From contig NZ_BNAY01000007.1 in the NCBI RefSeq assembly GCF_014654365.1, forward strand, positions 286,170 through 350,169: a stretch of DNA of 64,000 nucleotides, written 5' to 3'. Numbering within the stretch: position 1 is the stretch's first letter; each line of letters begins with the position of its first letter. The DNA is from Amycolatopsis oliviviridis (lineage in GTDB: Bacteria > Actinomycetota > Actinomycetes > Mycobacteriales > Pseudonocardiaceae). The position numbers and the translations under genes were made by a program. Positions 61,701 to 64,000 of this stretch are shown one piece after another. The notes beneath the pieces were generated by a model, which saw nothing but the letters and a program-made list of their open reading frames with translations, did no database searches and was not told the origin of the DNA.

Positions 61701-64000
61701 GCTGATGTCGTCGCGCGATGAGGAGACCCTCGGCGGCGAGCGTGGGCGGTACTTGTCCGGGCTGGTGGCGGAGGACTTCGGCGCGGCGGAGGTCCGGCTG
61801 GAGACCGTGGCCGAGGGCACCTGGCCCGCGGGTACCGCCGCGGTGTCGGTCCTGATCGGTGACGGGACACCGGACGAGGTGCCGGCCGGGGTGACCCTGC
61901 CGGGGCGGACCCGGCTGGTGGTGCCGTCGTGGACTGCCGAAGTCGACGTCACCCTGGCGAGGCGGGGTCGGGTGTCCGTCACCGTGCTCGGTGACGACGG
62001 CGAAGCCCGCTTGGACGACCTCGCGGCCCGGATCGCGGGGCAATGGCGAGGCACTACCTCGGGTACGCGGCCGCCGATCGTGCACCTGCGGCTGATCTTG
62101 CCCCTTCCGGACAGGCCGCAGGGGAGCGGCGCGCTCACCGCGATGTCCGATCTGCTGAAGGAACGGTTGCGGCACCACGGAATCGACGCCGCGACTTGGG
62201 AATTCGACGGGACGACCTCGTCGACCCAAAGCGATTACGGCAAGGCGATCATCGGGGTGACACCCTCGCCGCTGGTGACCGACGCGCACCTCGGCGCGAC
62301 CACCTGGTGGGAAGGCGAGTTCGCCCTCAAACTCGACACGAGGGCCGTCGGCCCGGCGTACACCTCGACCACGACCCTCTCTCCCGAGACGAAGGCCCGG
62401 CTCGGAGAACGGGTGCGCGGGTACGCGAGGAAGGTTCTGGCGAGCGGTCAGGAGACGGCGCCGTCGTTGTTCGTCGACGTCTCGGGCAGCACCAGGAGCG
62501 TGATCAGAAGCCGGCAAGACGCGGTTCGCACGGTGGTGCGGGAGGCGTTCGCCGACCTGACCGTGCCGGGAGACCCCGACCGCTTCATCGGGCAGTGGGT
62601 GACCTTCCGTGGACTCTTGACCGACAAGACCGTCGGGCGAGCGGATCTGCGGATCGTGGAGGTCGCGCCGACGGCCGAGCCTGCCGGGGAGACCGAGCCC
62701 GGTGACGTCGCCGTCGAGGCACGACCGGACTCCACGCACACCACACCCGCGCCCACTCCGGCGCCGGCGCCCGACCAGGCAACCACACCGGAGCCCGATG
62801 AGACACCGGCCGTGGTCGAGCACGACGGCGCCGCTGACCTGCCTGACTTTCTCGCAGCCTTCGATGCCTTCGAGGAAACCCTCGGGCTTTCGGACCCGCG
62901 GTACGACTTCTCCGCGGATGGGCAGCCTTTGGTGGCTGAGGACGACGAGTTCGCGCGGAACGTTGCCGCCCTCGGCGAAAGCTCGGAACCCTTCGACTTC
63001 GACTTCGGCGGAGAACCCGACCTGTTCTTCGGGCAGGAGCCGATGCGGGAGATTTCGCCGGGGCGTGCGGGTGAGGCCGAGCAGGCGAGGCAGCGGGCTC
63101 GGGCGTTGTCGCGGCCGGCCAGGCTTGAGAGTCCGGAGTCGCGGGCGTCTGTGGCTCCGGCCGTGCCGGTGTTCCCGGCCGATCGTGTGGGTGCGCGGCA
63201 GTGGGTGGTAACCGAGGGCGAGCGTGTTCTCGATCGGTTCCGTGGTGCGGGGCTGGGCACGGTTGCGGGGGTCATCGGGCATGCTCAGCGGTTGGTGGAT
63301 CTGTATCACCGGGTTCCGACGGCCTCGGACCCGGATCGGTTGAGCGATGCGGAATTGGTGGCGCTGGAGACGAATCTTCATGTGAAGAACGTGGTCGCTG
63401 ATTTCCTCGTCCGTGGTGGGGATGAGGTGTCGGCGCTGGGGTTGTCGCGTGGTCTGGCGGTGGCGCTGGAGGAACTGGAATCTCCACTGTCCGATGTGGA
63501 CTTGCCGGCGATCCCGGTATCGCGTGCTGATGTGGTGGCGTGGCTTGGTGCCGCGGCTGATCGTGCCCGGACGACGTTGGGTAAGCGGTCAGCGGATGTC
63601 GCTGAGTCGGCGTTGGAGCGGGCGACAGGTCTGGTGTCGCGGTACCACCGCGTTCCCGTATGGATCGAAGAGCCGGTTCCTGAGCAGCGGGAAGCGGTCC
63701 GTGTCAACGACGATGTGAAGGATCTGCTGGCGTCGTATCTGGTTCGTGGGTTGCCTGAGGGTGACGCGCACGCGCTGGCGTTGGAGCTGGCTGCGAAGCT
63801 CGGTACGCAGCGGACGTCTTCGCGGTCGTTGCCGGGTGGCGCGGACGAGGACTCGCCCGCTCGGGCTGGGGAAAGTTCGCGTAGTGCCGAGGACGCGGTG
63901 CTGGAGGGGTTGCGGACGTGGCGTCCGTCCACTTGGGACGGTTCGGAGACGTGGCGGGACGCGTTGGAGCGGGTGCGCGACCAGCTGCCGCAGGGTTACG
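39802..64000 (+). CDS. Giant ESX-linked modular protein (3' end outside window)
   Basis: One open frame of 8,066 codons, still open at the window end. GTG start behind TAAGGAGGTGG. Order: WXG100/CpnT-like helical domain with hydrophobic hairpin (1-315); PPAY and PPVY motifs (about 333-355); Ser/Thr/Pro/Ala/Gly linker (about 460-920); two uncharacterised globular parts (980-1350); SecA-like motor (1350-1920); two 102-residue repeats (2005-2208); helical region with weak annexin-like repeats (2380-2580); protein-glutaminase-like domain (2590-2720); then a mosaic of repeats to the end. The only cysteine found is Cys2616. No signal peptide, so export by the neighbouring ESX system is likely; YGVRD at residues 203-207 fits the YxxxD/E signal. 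Probably a polymorphic toxin or giant surface effector. The reading frame and repeats are seen directly; export and toxicity are inferred. Confidence 0.85.
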   Translation, partial: MAEGGSVELPKSLQTFFKVTLGMEWPEANVGNMRAMSQAWADFAEKLEEFIGDAGDVSNALDRAIDGDYAESMREWFAGKLLPSADQLREAAAAFAKMIKATAADVEKSQILMITMALLALATVIELIASLIFAWMVPAVTAATQLSLRLILRMLLNRITSITAAQAAKAAGRLTMDMAAFAAMGAGLMVAIDSIAQGVQMAYGVRDDFDSESLGKSAIGGAIGGAAAGLTHSIARFVVSGAKAAATVASKEIPGWMVALGQAGYSTGQVAAVAWSNPIVNIAVDQPDAFWGGILGALGAFGGVGKPSDTGGSTNTKLDDIDLTFPGEVEAPPAYEVGPDGSFSAFPDEKPPVYSEKPSAGEITGDSTAPLREKPSAAAPDTSGGQPLVIPRQPGEVLPGVMDSGTVQQIPVVSSGGTSLGQLFTESPQQGLGSGEGRPVTEGAPVTGDAPAVGFTPVAGGISGGTGSSGTGTTPASSGSGGTATTPAVGTAPATSGAPVTGTAPATSGGSTAPVTSGTPTGSTTPAGPAVGATPGTGTSSGAPGAGTTPATSAAPSTGTGTSSPSAGTAPATSGAPGTGTTPTTSGAPSTGTTPTSGPTVPATSGTPITPTTGTASASGATPATGATPATGTTPVTGPSTSSGTPLASTSPSTGGAPGSSTSNTAPVTGAGAASPSNAVPSSSSGPSTGGAPAASSQTQQFLRGETPKALPETDATRTPSTTAGSSATPPTPPGTPPATPSGTTNTTPSSPATPSSTPTPSATTTPPAPPTSPLTPSTATPTTPVATPASSTTAPGTPSTPATPQGTTPSSATPATPPTSPASGTPSSPSPATPANPSTPNAQLTPAPSADSGTKPPAQTSSQPRTDAGPRPADAEPPKPNVPPDRPNTASAGTRSGGDRAPGQLEPQHPAAADGRGPDKVTGGPARPQRSTNTTDATDAQAAALAAQFGLSRPDDTAVPNRSDAAESRPDLVPTVEWNAVRDQVAPTRHRAERLEPDEAGGEGLILQTRFDVRRGEVGQGRWVREVSIPVDLMSSSGAVDAGARREWAQDLQRTLDERVNGRHRFPNGDQLHVVLDARTPNGVPRPGWETDSARRVPVEVVDNADRSGQLTWRLGDTRDAVAQMLRFTGTTVAPGNLRLSTSDIVGIDETIRLTPGETTAAAPDSAAAQPSVVTDGPATVPDGQTAGPGRIVWSQRFETAGTSWTRGEDGWYLADAAGSLDRGRGTDPVVLPKGTRAVFGPDGEMRHVVLPDGISYERDLRGEWSPPRTEGGDVRARKTDETTTLRAADGSTLVELKAENELIYDRNGGEHVVAYRQMKDNDGKRLPQPRVFVPDEAGGWREQVTDTLTYEAWLAGANKAHEAARTLSDIAARSADGVPEQERLTNITIDQLRELYHAGSEADTFAAVFELIRREQGISLRWTQVSAVHAFGAGRVVNMAAGEGKSWLFFAHAAVHAAKPGVDGVQVTTTRGNLADREMDHYTSLLGQLGVDVHRLDSDSPPSAPVDGKPTVYLGTAEDVGFTYLKHSTLPGQNRPSDPVVLKVSIDEIDEALVYSNSQYILSDGVQNEAPPEVITQIQWAHDVLQDSLRSGWLTEADFGRAEGQAGGAARLTPEGREKLEILLGEPLSDADVNRVNMAGAARWEYRENVHYVQHQGKIYIIDQTTHNVLFNPETSSESRWNGGLAQAVELKHGLQIRNDSASSKSVTAHELLGKSEYAQKTGASGTAKGHGEQFAEKGMSPIVEDMPRYYESRLKKFDDVVSQDEAAKLDKMAQDVRTMQSSEGTQQPQLILAHRNDLVRELSGRLSNLGVEHEAIDAKWFLEQGINSDAAFKDIIDRAGAPGKVLVINMQGARGVDISTTDEAKARGDLQVRITAHSELSADIDVQAENRAGRSGGGGGVVYYSSPADEIYALSHNPDVQLAVIKYTDAVTTGDANALSSAESDLRELVPRLQPNSEHPTVDTTTAQPNAPPSGTGSGTTTPTLEPATRPPDERRADEARPTLHLTYHEGLANALNAAEQDFDDQLAHWRTTNPGSFLSEREVERIREEFRAAREADFDQRLGGLRTEALPGREIRDGWNSWLAQLHATTDTLDGRFATAARPSLDLTYPEALADAREAAGRDFVGQLVRWRETNPDAVLPEQQLERIRDEFQSAREAEFEHLFGELRTEALPGREIRDGWQSWTEGLRAAGETLGGEFSGASQETGPGRDLAGDGVVLAEDGSVADAAGLSTGRLLPEVERGLPSGVLGRWQKARAVLGSSKLPARMVDGLATRAGQLLSDVYQTQTFIAPVSPAQRDLIARDRVLRTIVAGQRIQDHQAGVRIPEAERRVVSLGRGLAELTESPRTRGARGARGDDTTQNQGTPARSVEVPPAATAYAQRLHTLLTGPGPVDFRAMLDTLRLAGADRDGSGFPADFRRQTGTDLVSAVHGAGVAGRLTDEQVYRLLERIGAVPETELLMDADVPPAPRVWVDAPERPEDQEQVREFAAALLDLVDSGLEDDALALLERVDRDLRVLWAVRDAYWRLIGEDGAEGRDLLLDLTDALPEERDYLGHLWAEPTPEVAAWHENATPEPVEWETALEWMRELRSMTLDLQMASIPVPHEYSENGCQLRGHLAALKLLSLGTFPRKIYVSASGSGLKVTVDRFGQPEDIAWVYHTAPLAYVRGPAGAEWMVVDSSLADRPLYRSEWLAMMGVDSALSPLEGPVGQVVDVMRTLGEQPELWGDDDYLLAPQVVITDSQALPWVMRKNSLDQLGTLQDADEAVRGQAVTELVTYSDRFAARTFADQIESQVVGHWFGKLEAGEEPVEDEVYQLVWSSLADNVYRFGLLDDSPSLATALHALLPNRYPELLAATAMPDFDDLMMIDGPEQSPAVEPRVGEEAITPPEFPADRAGALEWVASESSRAFAGFADMPLGNVLGQLENAASIIALYHRAPEAATESDPTGPALAESETNFGVQNVIADFLLRGGDLPGAFALARGLAVALGTLTPGRSDVALPQVPAGRAEAATWVRETAEEGRAWVGKKPAAAVEAELERATGLVSRYHRVPLWIEEPAPEQREAVRLNNDVKDLIAALLVRGLHEGDAHALAVDLAAKLGILRTSADPVLPGGADEGPPAPVGESSHTDAAARLDAVDYLLTWRPSVWNDAQTWRAELDRLRDQLPSTFDVPPPGQRLTGNAAALRKSWALGMRGVVDPRTDMEVTAGAVAKMTDPTLSMDTPRRWWREARAAEAGESGAAATGAERAIGSPETLWEFKTAKPRSGKLQVDNLRGLFEDVGPAIVARHRERGASGLLREDLRLVAQSGLAHRSAFLSSLARLTKAHDWLMQVVGGGQAELPSEDLKITRMLVDDRQDWRMALVRFPDSGEQSQAYYRNASSADVTFSSLTEAMPVVDEDRVRLMAAGAVRRAAAEGAEPLKITFSLGPLLSDTDVRRTERQAYFTRLVAEGAGRGRVPSVEVHYTGPSSLKGDAPVQVSVGNAARDLPAPWTISVKSARHGVSEVDRRLLAAWTDQVAPVALRRHGNNERPLDIRLAHGTQVTAEFPDDTVISVVREQLTRSLTADQGQGLPADLDYSFPLGRQRFRKADVERGATLGYSLTVHPEPRPGWRLRDYRAARNLTGMEFVPGAVRLVEASEWDLRQVITGAVERAAGTSDQVVAVDPITIVIDRRTIEKRSLTEERKQYLQGLAEDLAEAASRRFEAEGTRIEPPVVTVREGELKTSPTVAHAFLPAATESPTASLAAEDSETTTPVAAHGESPEARAGSPVVKVEETAGETPSTEDVVPDAVRSYMDEFEFSLGAMDTEFGQTFEGQQGFSFEGLPSWSDDEEFLENLDTVGTAWEAFDLDDEAVLREISPARADEAERARRRSRRLSRPAEPDSPESETLVPPVFPADRASAREWLITEGERLLERFETMGRGNVQSHIDTAQHLVDLHHRVPHAENLDHLTDPELVDLQTNVHVKNLVADFLSRGGDQVSALGLSRRLALTLDTLTPGRSDVDLPSVPVSRDEAVAWVRDEAEQARASFGKKSAEVVEAGLERATALVSRYHRVPVWIGEPAPGQQEAVRLNDDVKDVVTAFLLRGLHEGDAHALAMELAAKLGTQRTSSAALPGGTPGKAQAAAGESSRSGENAALERLRTWRPTVWDGSETWRDELERVREQLPAGYKVPEPGKKPVGDLVAVWKSWAVGMEGVVDPGTGKAVRSTEVARLSGTGMTRDIAGRWWREGKQAVGEDTPPTVKLWETRIVLGKSGSAQRLDFQELRGSVGAEILAREAERNSGGLLRQDLRLVLHLNAPNPQQITEARRYLAEAHRLVSGILGEVKVTPVVATRSSGQQRVELLRYPDADEVSLAHHRGLRSVDVSLSPPMNAIPVVDEDRIRLLAEAEARRAIDEGRDLQAFSFVLTPPWTDSDARRAERRAYFTRLVVEGLATADPASGWTPTVDVRYDGIRAAGEVAVRVSVGDAVREARPLEWSIRNDSAKAGVFEDDRASLAEWADQVAPLILRRRDNDERLLDIRITHHRANRGTGDFDATVMDLVREHLGRSLAAIDPERSGLPLLADLGYTFPVGSRAVTAAEAAKGVTAGYSLTLLPDPHPGRRSADYRNTRSLGELAFVPGVGRLTESSEWALRHVVEGAVERAAANASGTTGKVEPIAILIDKQIGEAVSLTTTRTRYLQERVEGFVRDALDGKQIEPPTVTVGKGKGKATGETVARVLLSPGVAVPEASNTRGIAGLPESVMRSLLREAGSPGLQWQGQFERRGVRDADVVALRAWASAIVPLMRERVEQGIEPFDLHLVRSLQALPRDPRKHAATVDQARTIVLEALEAEAGPEGIPVHEGASGPLLSVTLRAGFSRRDWRLWTRPDAGGPVEGYRAARNLDVSFEPGRVELAPAVEWRLRQMLSGAAGQYEGGAPVSITLMAAPDQMSSNDRRGEYLTGLVTENFGAAEVRLESLSEGTWPSGAAAVSVLVGDGTPGEVPAGVALPGRGRLVVPSWTADLSIERRQKSPGEVLPDSRRLDKRSPADVTLLNVHDGDRLDEMAGRIAAQWRGVAEGSRPPVVQIQSLLTRQDSRHQDDVLDAVSALVRERLRRQGVDAGSWTFSERVSVTKQTVPKVIVAVLPSPLVTDAQVKAADSWEDDFAGDFAEGEAGVGRVATNDLAPETIAQIGVRVRGYAAKVLSQTGDTPPLMLVDITGRNVTQLAKRKNKARSAVWDALQEEQIPGRGDVDRFIDSHFRFRELTDDSTFQRGDLHFLEIAREVVENSVAQDAPAANAPRTPGVVSPEASLPDVMETGDALGLIASFEGQQGFAADGMPSWSDDDFLNDLSTVGEAWQSFELGFDDSAWSAGQDPSWISPGRAAAAEQARRRGREASRPLASESSELRADLPAVPVFPADRVGARQWVVTEGERVHDRFEAVGRETVRGHIGVAQRLVDLYHRVPMAASLATLTDAELVALDTNFQVKNVVADYLSRGGDELAALGLSRGLAVALGTLVSPLSDVDLPDVPVSRADVVAWLGGAADHARTSLGKRSADVAESALVRATALVSRYHRVPVWIGEPAPEQREAVRLNDDVKDLLASYLVRGLHEGDAHALAMELAAKLGTQRTASALPGGARQEAQAVAGESSRSGGSAVPERRVANDTAPAPTGNAVELWSGGFVHSKSHTVREEHLRTLRENVAAELSTRDAERTAGGYLREDLRLVLRAQVRTPADITAAHARLAEAHLQVMEVLEAAGTEVVISPVLTSLRTGASRLELLRSPDGSALTAEDYRAATSAELTLFPLMNAVPTAHEDRIRAMAAGAAERAAQEGQEAPTFTFSLRPLRVETEAARAARQAYFTRLVDEGMAGAEETEQRTAAWAPTVEVRYAGGRAYSEVTVQVAINDAVGDGRAGPWLLSFMNARSGVSGQDRALLAGWADTHASLIVFRHGNRQRPLDIRLTRLVSNHNQDGYPDAEVSAAIGEQLTRSVLAALPERSVEARPAELGYELRTGFRKLSDKEKADGLSVGYSLTVVPDPRPGWQVPDYRAVRQLDELVFVQGKPSLVDASRWDLTQMITGAVERAVASGRNGVEPITFVVDRQIAESASLSRAREEHLRALAEDAIRELGQEAGTRIDPPRITVEQGKGRKTGQIVAQAGFSGTGETRESREARDLAAAATMGRELRSADVPARRQTGETAVRDISPNRAGEAAQARQRARALSRPAAADSPESRAAGLPAVPVFPQDREGARQWVVTEGERILGRFRAAGMNTVQSVIGDAQRLVDLYHRVPTAASRDSLTDAEFVELQTNVHVKNVVADFLVRGGDEQAALGLSRGLAVALGTSTRDTSDVDLPGIPVERDDAVAWLGAAADRARTSLGKRSAEVAETAMARATSLVSRYHHVPVWIEEPAPEQRETVRLNNDVKDLLASYLVRGLHEGDAHALAMELAAKLGTRRTSSGALPGGSGENSPAQAGESSRGGENAVLEGLRTWRPSTWDGSETWRDELERLRAELPPHYEVPSAGEKLTGAAADLRKSWVLGMRGDLDPRTGREIKGTVVAELAGRDVAPGTPSVWWRNAGMSARPTLEPAAADAFEKVWEGRFDNSKSRTVLAADLDRLRDEVTAGLSERAAARDVGGFLRDDLRLVVSGQMRTPEDVASARVKLAEAHRQVMEVLDAAGTGVVISPVLLSLRTGSVRLDLLRFPDVSALTATGHRDSVSAEVTLFSTMNSLPVAHEDRIRVMAAGAAGRAAREGREAPVFRFSLRPPRVDTDAARAARQVYFTRLVTEGMAEAAETAPETTGSTPRVEIRYTGSRADSEIAVRVSVGDGVRDDLIGRWQVSVSSAKAGVSEHDRALLAAWAEANAPLIALRQTNQERPLDIRITRIDGGVKKRAYPDDTVSTVITEQLTRSLAAALPEGAAQSTLADLGYHLPIGGRKITAEEKASDLPVGYWMTVVPDPHPGRRVPDYRALRQVDELAFVPGTSLLADASRWDLRQMITGAVQRAAAEAGAGRAGVVESIALVLEKQTAEPNSLTQERMSGLRALAEGLVGDAVRELAQDTGSRIDPPRITVERGKGRKTGQTVAHARLQDAGVRTATAASGSLAWATGRTAAHAGLPAAAAGTGFEAMRPLVRGAGIPGWQWVGDHRSDRWDADVRALREWANAIVPVIRDRATRGIEPLDLQLVRYMNNLPADPGARNRLVEAARNVVKSALEAAAGPDGLPAQAGAAEPPLSVVLASGQFRQDWQLWLRPGPNGSVEGYRAVRTLDMPFDRGQTTLAPAVEWRLRQMLSGASEQHGDGVPVSFTLMSSRDEETLGGERGRYLSGLVAEDFGAAEVRLETVAEGTWPAGTAAVSVLIGDGTPDEVPAGVTLPGRTRLVVPSWTAEVDVTLARRGRVSVTVLGDDGEARLDDLAARIAGQWRGTTSGTRPPIVHLRLILPLPDRPQGSGALTAMSDLLKERLRHHGIDAATWEFDGTTSSTQSDYGKAIIGVTPSPLVTDAHLGATTWWEGEFALKLDTRAVGPAYTSTTTLSPETKARLGERVRGYARKVLASGQETAPSLFVDVSGSTRSVIRSRQDAVRTVVREAFADLTVPGDPDRFIGQWVTFRGLLTDKTVGRADLRIVEVAPTAEPAGETEPGDVAVEARPDSTHTTPAPTPAPAPDQATTPEPDETPAVVEHDGAADLPDFLAAFDAFEETLGLSDPRYDFSADGQPLVAEDDEFARNVAALGESSEPFDFDFGGEPDLFFGQEPMREISPGRAGEAEQARQRARALSRPARLESPESRASVAPAVPVFPADRVGARQWVVTEGERVLDRFRGAGLGTVAGVIGHAQRLVDLYHRVPTASDPDRLSDAELVALETNLHVKNVVADFLVRGGDEVSALGLSRGLAVALEELESPLSDVDLPAIPVSRADVVAWLGAAADRARTTLGKRSADVAESALERATGLVSRYHRVPVWIEEPVPEQREAVRVNDDVKDLLASYLVRGLPEGDAHALALELAAKLGTQRTSSRSLPGGADEDSPARAGESSRSAEDAVLEGLRTWRPSTWDGSETWRDALERVRDQLPQGY
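41180..42560 (+). repeat. Ser/Thr/Pro/Ala/Gly low-complexity linker
   Basis: About 460 residues of imperfect short repeats such as TSGAPxTGTTP, part of the giant protein. It should be disordered and is a candidate for O-mannosylation. Confidence 0.8.
43850..45560 (+). other. SecA-like ATPase module in the giant protein
   Basis: Residues about 1350-1920. SecA landmarks occur in order: Walker A GEGKS (1444-1448); TTRGNLADREMDHY, equivalent to SecA's V-DYLA-RD segment; VYLGTAEDVGFTYLK, equivalent to YGTNNE-GFDYLRD; DEID (1549-1552) for DEVD; a VHYVQHQGKIYIIDQ strand pair; GGLAQAVELKHGLQI, equivalent to the GLHQAVEAKEG segment; NMQGARGVDI (1852-1861) for NMAGRGTDI; and QAENRAGRSG (1890-1899) for the QLRGRAGRQGD motif. 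The helical scaffold and zinc tail of SecA are not recognised after this point. Confidence 0.8.
45814..46425 (+). repeat. Two 102-residue tandem repeats
   Basis: Units start at 45814 and 46120, period 306 bases. Both contain the same block LRTEALPGREIRDGW, preceded by a long charged helix (ERIREEFRAAREADF / ERIRDEFQSAREAEF). Confidence 0.85.
47560..47950 (+). other. Protein-glutaminase (deamidase)-like domain
   Basis: Residues about 2587-2717 of the giant protein. Candidate triad: Cys2616 in NGCQLRGH, His2664 in WVYHTAPL, Asp2683 in MVVDSSL. The downstream pattern of Pro-Leu-Tyr and SEWLAMM follows the bacterial protein-glutamine glutaminase arrangement (Cys-x-x-x-x-His, then W-x-His-x-AP, then VIDPSL). 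Confidence 0.7.
48481..49155 (+). repeat. Helical module A, copy 1
   Basis: About 225 residues from EFPADR to LPGG. The most diverged copy. Shared landmarks: VADFL, RGGD, LARGLAVAL, LVSRYHRVPLWIEEPAPEQ, VRGLHEGDAHAL, LAAKLG. Confidence 0.85.
49579..51006 (+). repeat. Large module C, copy 1
   Basis: About 476 residues. Landmarks shared by all four copies: LREDLRLV, MPVVDEDR or equivalent, QAYFTRLV, NERPLDIR, EQLTRSL, GYSLTV with P-GW/R-DYRA, W-LRQVITGAVERAA, and ID or IEPP before a Lys/Arg-rich end. Confidence 0.85.
51496..52170 (+). repeat. Helical module A, copy 2
   Basis: 675 bases, same landmarks: VFPADR start, KNLVADFLSRGGD, SRYHRVPVWIGEPAP, RGLHEGDAHALAMELAAKLG. Confidence 0.9.
52543..53973 (+). 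repeat. Large module C, copy 2
   Basis: About 477 residues with LRQDLRLV, IPVVDEDR, RAYFTRLVVEG, GYSLTLLPDPHPG, SEWALRHVVEGAVERAA and a VTVGKGKGKATGE end. Confidence 0.85.
54082..55630 (+). repeat. Module D, copy 1
   Basis: About 515 residues following C copy 2. Landmarks: WASAIVPLMRERVEQGIEP, PVEGYRAARNLDVSF, LAPAVEWRLRQMLSGA, EYLTGLVTENFGAAEVRLE, LPGRGRLVVPSWTA. Confidence 0.85.
56002..56679 (+). repeat. Helical module A, copy 3
   Basis: 678 bases, VPVFPADRVGARQW start, very similar to copies 4 and 5. It is not followed by the WRPS/TW segment that follows the other copies. Confidence 0.9.
56788..58242 (+). repeat. Large module C, copy 3
   Basis: About 485 residues with LREDLRLV, HEDRIRAMAAG, QAYFTRLVDEG, GYSLTVVPDPRPGW, SRWDLTQMITGAVERA and IDPPRITVEQGKGRKTG. 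Confidence 0.85.
58492..59172 (+). repeat. Helical module A, copy 4
   Basis: 681 bases, VPVFPQDREGARQW start. Followed by the LRTWRPSTWDGSETWRDEL segment. Confidence 0.9.
59557..61038 (+). repeat. Large module C, copy 4
   Basis: About 494 residues with LRDDLRLV, HEDRIRVMAAG, QVYFTRLVTEG, GYWMTVVPDPHPG, SRWDLRQMITGAVQRAA and IDPPRITVERGKGRKTG. Confidence 0.85.
61198..62670 (+). repeat. Module D, copy 2
   Basis: About 490 residues following C copy 4. Landmarks: WANAIVPVIRDRATRGIEP, SVEGYRAVRTLDMPF, LAPAVEWRLRQMLSGA, RYLSGLVAEDFGAAEVRLE, LPGRTRLVVPSWTA. Confidence 0.85.
63163..63840 (+). repeat. Helical module A, copy 5
   Basis: 678 bases, VPVFPADRVGARQW start. Followed by the LRTWRPSTWDGSETWRDAL segment, at which the window ends. 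Confidence 0.9.

Overview
The DNA is GC-rich, uses GTG and TTG starts, carries SARP/LuxR-era actinomycete gene types (IclR, LuxR-TPR, DHA2 exporter, iterative PKS) and a complete-looking actinobacterial type VII (ESX) secretion locus. It most resembles a filamentous member of the Pseudonocardiales, for example Amycolatopsis; this is inferred from gene content, not from a marker gene. No rRNA, tRNA, CRISPR array or insertion sequence was seen.

Layout. (1) 143-2915 (+): an IclR-type regulator, a zinc alcohol dehydrogenase and a short-chain dehydrogenase in one operon. (2) 2892-7008: a LuxR-type regulator (-), a secreted GH64 beta-1,3-glucanase (-) and an NMT1/SsuA-like lipoprotein (+). (3) 7032-23258 (-): an eight-gene biosynthetic cluster. 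It holds a DHA2 exporter, a 2,349-residue iterative type I PKS (KS-AT-DH-ER-KR-ACP plus a fused alpha/beta hydrolase), a luciferase-family oxidoreductase, an FAD monooxygenase, a glycosyltransferase, an aminotransferase, a LuxE/PaaK-like adenylating enzyme and a LuxC/ALDH-like reductase. Hydrolase, adenylating enzyme and reductase together look like a lux-style fatty acid reductase. The inferred path is chain release as an acid, reduction to aldehyde, transamination to an amine, then oxidation, glycosylation and export. (4) 23591-24949 (+): gdhA, divergent from the exporter. (5) 24969-39739: a type VII secretion locus with mycosin, EccC, EccD and EccB, three WXG100-size proteins, an acidic orphan, two large EspB/PPE-like repetitive proteins and a YbaB/EspL-like protein.

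(6) 39802 to the window end (+): one uninterrupted frame of at least 8,066 codons, still open at base 64000. It starts with a CpnT-like WXG100/hydrophobic domain, followed by a Ser/Thr/Pro/Ala/Gly linker. Next comes a module with the sequence landmarks of the SecA motor, from the Walker A motif to the NMxGRGxDI- and RAGR-type motifs. After two 102-residue repeats there is a protein-glutaminase (deamidase)-like domain with a Cys-His-Asp triad, then a long mosaic of 225-residue helical modules and larger alpha/beta modules. Reading every codon by eye, I found only one cysteine in all 8,066 residues, and it is the predicted deamidase nucleophile.

Working model (inference): the ESX machine exports the small WXG100 pairs, the EspB-like proteins and the giant protein. 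The giant is probably a polymorphic effector that carries its own SecA-like motor and a deamidase warhead. Its C-terminus, and any immunity gene, lie beyond the window.
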